A stretch of DNA of 31,371 nt. It comes from a virus. Shown in pieces: positions 28,728 to 31,371 of the stretch (within the stretch, counting starts at the first letter, position 1; each line of letters starts with the position of its first letter). The stretch lies in the IMG/VR virus record IMGVR_UViG_3300043119_000026, positions 1-31,371 of that record. One strand, 5' to 3'. The notes under the pieces are model-generated. The model was not told the DNA's origin, made no database searches, and saw only the letters and a program-made list of their open reading frames with translations. A program made the position numbers and the translations under genes.

Positions 28728-29392
28728 AAGTCCTGCCAATCAAGCCTGAAGAAGCAGAGCCTTGGTTGCTCAAAAAGCATTACGCCAAACGTATGTGTCC
28801 AATCAGCTACGCTTTTGGCGTTTACCGTGACACGCAACTAATTGGCGTTGTGACTTACGGAACGCCAGTTAGCAGCGCCTTGCGTGTTGGTGTTTGTGGT
28901 GAGCGATGGATGGACAACGTAATTGAACTAAACAGGCTTTGCTGCAACAACGAAAAGAACGTGGCTTCAATCCTTGTTGGCAGGTCTTTAAAAATGTTGC
29001 CAAAGCCTTCAGTGGTTGTTTCATACGCAGACACAGAGCAAGGCCACATTGGGTATGTGTACCAAGCCACAAACTTTGTTTACACAGGTCTAAGCGCCAA
29101 GCGAACAGATTGGAAGCTGAAAGGCATGGAGCATCTTCACGGCGCAACTGTGGCAGACATGAGCCGAGGACAAGAAAACCGTGCCCAGTGGATGCGTGAC
29201 AAGTTTGGTGATGATTTTTACTTGGAAGACCGAGCAAGAAAACACCGCTATGTTTACTTTGTTGGAAGCCAAGGACAAAAGAAAGCAATGTTGTCAGACC
29301 TAAATTATGAAGCTGAACCGTACCCAAAAGGTGACAGCAGACGCTATGACGCTGGTGGCGTGGTTGCAACACAAGAACTGTTGTTTGTATGA
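28724..29392 (+). CDS. Mom-like DNA modification protein (GNAT fold family)
   Basis: This 222-residue protein resembles the Mu Mom family, which converts adenine to N6-carbamoylmethyl-adenine in phage DNA and protects it from restriction. Matching parts are the N-terminal AEPWLLKKHYAKRMCPISYAFGVY region, the LIGVVTYGTPVSSAL strand, VIELNRLCC, and the signature VVSYADTEQGHIGYVYQATNFVYTG (about 97-121). The C-terminal end has FYLEDRARKHRYVYFVG. Its length is close to Mu Mom (231). It sits early in the operon with ATGA coupling on both sides, so the modification would be made before packaging. The family call is by pattern only. Confidence 0.72.
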   Translation: MKVLPIKPEEAEPWLLKKHYAKRMCPISYAFGVYRDTQLIGVVTYGTPVSSALRVGVCGERWMDNVIELNRLCCNNEKNVASILVGRSLKMLPKPSVVVSYADTEQGHIGYVYQATNFVYTGLSAKRTDWKLKGMEHLHGATVADMSRGQENRAQWMRDKFGDDFYLEDRARKHRYVYFVGSQGQKKAMLSDLNYEAEPYPKGDSRRYDAGGVVATQELLFV

Positions 29393-29595
29393 ATTATTTT
29401 CAAGCAAACAAAATTCTTGATGGAATCAAGGATAATCTGTCTTATAATCTAGACACAATCAACAAAGCACTTGAACTGACAGGCGACTTAGATGGATTTC
29501 AACCAAGTATTCGAGCAACAAGTGGAGCATCTGACAAAGATGGCTTTACAGAAGGGTTGGATACCGTACGCCAAGGAACGAGCGCAAGAACTTGA
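29389..29595 (+). CDS. Small conserved phage protein, overlaps the next gene
   Basis: This protein of 68 residues has MNYFQANKILDGIKDNLSYNLDTINKALELTGDL at the start, a helical pattern seen in small phage early proteins, followed by a low-complexity Ser/Thr/Gly tail. The tail (from 29492) overlaps a second gene in another frame for 104 bp. The N-terminal half looks genuine because of the ATGA coupling to the Mom-like gene and its regular helix pattern. Confidence 0.6.
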   Translation: MNYFQANKILDGIKDNLSYNLDTINKALELTGDLDGFQPSIRATSGASDKDGFTEGLDTVRQGTSART

Positions 29596-29665
29596 AGATG
29601 ACCAGACGGGCATTTTTAAGGGGTTGGTTGAAGCGGTAAGAGAACGAGTAAATGAACGTAAATGA
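29492..29665 (+). CDS. Small helical phage protein
   Basis: This 57-residue protein starts MDFNQVFEQQVEHLTKMALQKGWIPYAKERAQELEDDQTGIFKGLVEAVRER and ends in NERK, well-formed helices. It overlaps the preceding gene by 104 bp in a different frame. Its stop overlaps the next start (ATGA), which supports translation. Function unknown. Confidence 0.62.
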   Translation: MDFNQVFEQQVEHLTKMALQKGWIPYAKERAQELEDDQTGIFKGLVEAVRERVNERK

Positions 29666-29865
29666 AAGGCTATGAAATGGAACTCGACACAAGAATTGAA
29701 ACAACGCGCAAACGCCGCCACATCCATGTTGACGCGCATGAAGATGGTGTTTGGTTAAACATGGTGGTTGAAGCTGCCCGTTGCCATGTAACTTTGACCA
29801 AGGAACAAGCCAAAGACATGATTGCCGCTTTGATTCGCATTGTTGACGCAGAGGTGAAGCCATGA
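29662..29865 (+). CDS. Small phage protein
   Basis: This 67-residue protein has alternate starts at 29662 (ATGA overlap) and 29677 (MELDTRIETTRKRRHIHVD). It has a basic RKRRHIHVDAHEDGVWLNMVVEAARCHVTLTKEQAKDMIAALIRIVD region, a short beta hairpin followed by a helix. Coupled to the next gene by ATGA. Function not recognised. Confidence 0.65.
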   Translation: MKGYEMELDTRIETTRKRRHIHVDAHEDGVWLNMVVEAARCHVTLTKEQAKDMIAALIRIVDAEVKP

Positions 29866-30017
29866 ACGATTTTGATGATGACGATTATGAAGATTGCACA
29901 TGGTGCAGTGGGTCTGGCGAAGGTATGTGGGATGGTTCAACTTGCCGCCATTGCCACGGGTCAGGCGTTGAGCCTGTTGAAAAAGAAGTGGATGACTGCT
30001 ATGACATTGATGAATAA
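29862..30017 (+). CDS. Small DnaJ-type zinc-ribbon protein
   Basis: This 51-residue acidic protein carries two CxxCxGxG motifs (C12-C15 and C28-C31), the DnaJ cysteine-rich pattern that binds zinc. A single such unit is too short for a chaperone. Small phage proteins of this kind are unassigned. It overlaps neighbours on both sides (ATGA at 29862; the next ATG at 30010). Confidence 0.75.
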   Translation: MNDFDDDDYEDCTWCSGSGEGMWDGSTCRHCHGSGVEPVEKEVDDCYDIDE

Positions 30018-30126
30018 ACAATCGTGGCCTTTCCCACCAGCAACAGGCGCTGTGCCTTGGACTGCCAAGCAAGAACAAGCGTACCAACAAGCGCAACGCG
30101 CACAACTGCCAGAGGCTCCGCTATGA
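30010..30126 (+). CDS. Very small phage protein
   Basis: This 38-residue protein is Pro/Gln/Ala-rich (WPFPPATGAVPWTAKQEQAYQQAQ). It is called because it overlaps the preceding stop by 8 bp and the following start by ATGA, matching the style of this operon. Function unknown. Confidence 0.5.
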   Translation: MNKQSWPFPPATGAVPWTAKQEQAYQQAQRAQLPEAPL

Positions 30127-30716
30127 GTAAAGAAGCAATGAATCTTGCGCTTGAGGCGCTAAAGACGATAGTTGAGCGTTTTGACTATGAACAATTTACA
30201 AGCGTGTGCGAACTAGATGATGCAAAGGATGCCATCACAACTCTAGAAGAATCACTAGCCAATCAAGAGGAACCTTTACCGCCAGTTGAGATTGTCGTTG
30301 ATGTGATATCTGATGGCGCATCGGTTGTGGCTTTCTACCGCAGACCAAACGCCGTGATGGAGATGTTTTATTCGCAGTTTCACCCACTAGCCAAGCAAGA
30401 GCAGGGTGAACCTGTGGCGCAGCATCGTGATTTGCACGGTCACATGATGGTAGTTGCGCATCGAGCTGCCGATAAAGCGACAAACAACGGGCAAAAATTT
30501 GCAAGTCAAAAAGAAATTGTCCGCGCCATTTGCACAGCAATTCAAGTAGACAAGAATCTTTTTGCAAAGCTGTCCACACCACAACAACGCAAGCCGCTGA
30601 CGGATGAGAAGATTCAAGATGGGTACAACAACTGCGAATGGACACACGCACCTTCGGCTCATTGGTTTGAGGCTGGCGTCCGTTTTTCAGAAGCCGCCCA
30701 CGGCATTAAGGAGTAA
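30123..30716 (+). CDS. Hypothetical phage protein with C-terminal TDEKI-type module
   Basis: This 197-residue protein starts at the ATG at 30123 (ATGA overlap), where the sequence becomes protein-like (KEAMNLALEALKTIVERFDYEQF). A middle part contains EIVVDVISDGASVVAFYRR. A C-terminal module RKPLTDEKIQDGYNNCEWTHAPSAHWFEAGVRFSEAAHGI is a type widely repeated in phage early proteins of unknown function. An upstream in-frame ATG at 30024 is rejected since it lies in the preceding gene's frame shadow. Confidence 0.72.
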   Translation: MSKEAMNLALEALKTIVERFDYEQFTSVCELDDAKDAITTLEESLANQEEPLPPVEIVVDVISDGASVVAFYRRPNAVMEMFYSQFHPLAKQEQGEPVAQHRDLHGHMMVVAHRAADKATNNGQKFASQKEIVRAICTAIQVDKNLFAKLSTPQQRKPLTDEKIQDGYNNCEWTHAPSAHWFEAGVRFSEAAHGIKE

Positions 30717-30719
30717 GAC

Positions 30720-30875
30720 ATGACCAAAGAAGACATGATTTCAATGCTTCGTGGCGTTGGCTGCGATGAAAACACAATCACGGCTATGTCAAACGCTTAC
30801 GACTTAGGCTTTGAATACGCTAAAGAGAATATGTTGGCCTTGCCTGTTGTTACCTTACCACTGGAAACTAAATGA
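30720..30875 (+). CDS. Small phage protein
   Basis: This 51-residue protein is MTKEDMISMLRGVGCDENTITAMSNAYDLGFEYAKENM and then a hydrophobic end (LALPVVTLPLETK). AAGGAG lies at 30707-30712 upstream of the ATG. It looks like a compact helical protein. The stop overlaps the next ATG (ATGA). Confidence 0.68.
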   Translation: MTKEDMISMLRGVGCDENTITAMSNAYDLGFEYAKENMLALPVVTLPLETK

Positions 30876-31018
30876 CAAAAGAACAAGCCTTAGAAATCAT
30901 AAAACTGTTGTCGGCAGTTGAATCTTGGTCGTTTGCAAACAAGCAAACAATGCCTGATTATCTTTACGAAAAAATCACAGATTCAATGGAAATCCTTGAA
31001 AAAGTGATTTTGAAATGA
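30872..31018 (+). CDS. Small phage protein
   Basis: This 48-residue protein is helical (EQALEIIKLLSAVESWSFANKQTMPDYLYEKITDSMEILEKVIL). It is coupled to both neighbours by ATGA overlaps. Function unknown. Confidence 0.68.
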   Translation: MTKEQALEIIKLLSAVESWSFANKQTMPDYLYEKITDSMEILEKVILK

Positions 31019-31305
31019 GAATTGCGGCTAAGACAGATGCCAATCAAACTCAAGTTATATCGGCGTTACGGGCGGCTGGCGCTAAAGTTCAGTCTTTGGC
31101 GGCTATTGGCAAGGGCGTACCTGACTTGCTTTGCCAATACGAAGGCGCGTTCTATCTTATTGAGGTCAAGGATGGGCAGAAACCGCCATCACAGCGCAAA
31201 TTAACAGAAGACCAAGTTAAGTGGCACAGTGAATGGAAAAGCGTCTTCTTGGGCGTTGTAGAGAATCCAGAGCAAGCATTGAAATTTATTGGAGCAATCA
31301 AATGA
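31015..31305 (+). CDS. VRR-NUC domain nuclease
   Basis: This 96-residue protein is a stand-alone VRR-NUC nuclease: an N-terminal helix, GVPDLL (D37), then FYLIEVK with E50-x-K52, and a helical QRKLTEDQVKWHSEW region with Q67. These form the PD-(D/E)xK-like metal site; relatives act on structured DNA and may resolve junctions. It is coupled to the preceding and following genes by ATGA. Position 77 is Val here and Ala in the left copy. Confidence 0.88.
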   Translation: MRIAAKTDANQTQVISALRAAGAKVQSLAAIGKGVPDLLCQYEGAFYLIEVKDGQKPPSQRKLTEDQVKWHSEWKSVFLGVVENPEQALKFIGAIK

Positions 31306-31371
31306 CAAAAGCATTGAAAAAACAGGTAGGCGGCACACACTACAAACAGATGCCAATTCAGCCAGCAGAGT
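31151..31371. repeat. Terminal direct repeat, right copy
   Basis: Copy of 1-221 with one difference, T at 31244 against C at 94. See the left copy for interpretation. The repeat gives the unit genome length of about 31,150 bp. Confidence 0.95.
31302..31371 (+). CDS. DUF3310 protein, 5' part (continues at the window start)
   Basis: The first 23 codons of the DUF3310 gene, identical to 152-221. The rest follows at 222-361 once the ends are joined. It is not a second gene. Confidence 0.9.
   Translation, partial: MTKALKKQVGGTHYKQMPIQPAE

Noticed and set aside
29417-29448. Possible third operator (GATAATCTGTCTTAT, 29431-29445) and TATAAT in the gene at 29389
   Set aside because: It matches the operator copies at 12/15 but lies inside a gene; the nearest -35-like TTGATG is 20 bp from TATAAT, too far. 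Probably chance.
1-31371. CRISPR array, tRNA genes, integrase, attachment site, reverse transcriptase or diversity-generating repeats
   Set aside because: None was recognised on reading both strands; a cloverleaf or regular spaced repeats would have been reported. A tRNAscan search could still find something I missed.

Overview
The window is an apparently complete tailed-phage genome of podovirus type. The first 221 bases recur at the end (1-221 = 31151-31371, one mismatch), so the unit is about 31,150 bp and circular, circularly permuted or terminally redundant. The break falls inside a VRR-NUC nuclease gene. The host is Gram-negative: there is an embedded Rz/Rz1 spanin pair, a lipoprotein and a GH19 endolysin. 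Moderate GC and gene content resembling phages of freshwater Burkholderiales make such a host plausible, but that is a weak inference. No integrase, CI-type repressor, DNA polymerase, RNA polymerase or tRNA was recognised, so the phage relies on host polymerases and looks lytic, or at least has no visible lysogeny genes.

Layout. (1) A rightward early/middle operon begins at a leaderless Cro-like gene (27234). It runs through a MazG-like pyrophosphohydrolase, a DUF1376 replication protein, a Mom-like DNA modification protein and a chain of small ATGA-coupled genes to VRR-NUC. It then passes across the window ends into DUF3310, NinB, an unknown protein and a YbcO/DUF1364 putative nuclease (to 1569). 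(2) A non-coding stretch (1570-1823) holds a candidate promoter and a strongly folding RNA leader. (3) The late operon (1824-24116) encodes a Cys-rich protein, an HNH/AP2 homing endonuclease, a DUF6496 protein, an ADP-ribosyltransferase-like protein, TerS, TerL, portal, scaffold, an SU10-type capsid protein, adaptor, tail proteins, a set of putative ejection proteins, a tail fibre with an S74 chaperone, and the lysis cassette. (4) A leftward operon (27095-24107) encodes the recombination module ERF annealase, YqaJ exonuclease and an SSB-like protein, then a winged-helix protein and several very small genes, two of them short membrane proteins.

The leftward and rightward operons diverge from 27096-27233. 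There two near-identical 15-bp sites in inverted orientation overlap the two core promoters, a natural arrangement for control by the Cro-like protein. The points most worth a second look are this switch, the structured late leader, the Mom-like protein, the polyvalent-type ADP-ribosyltransferase beside the packaging genes, and the single-base difference between the terminal repeats.
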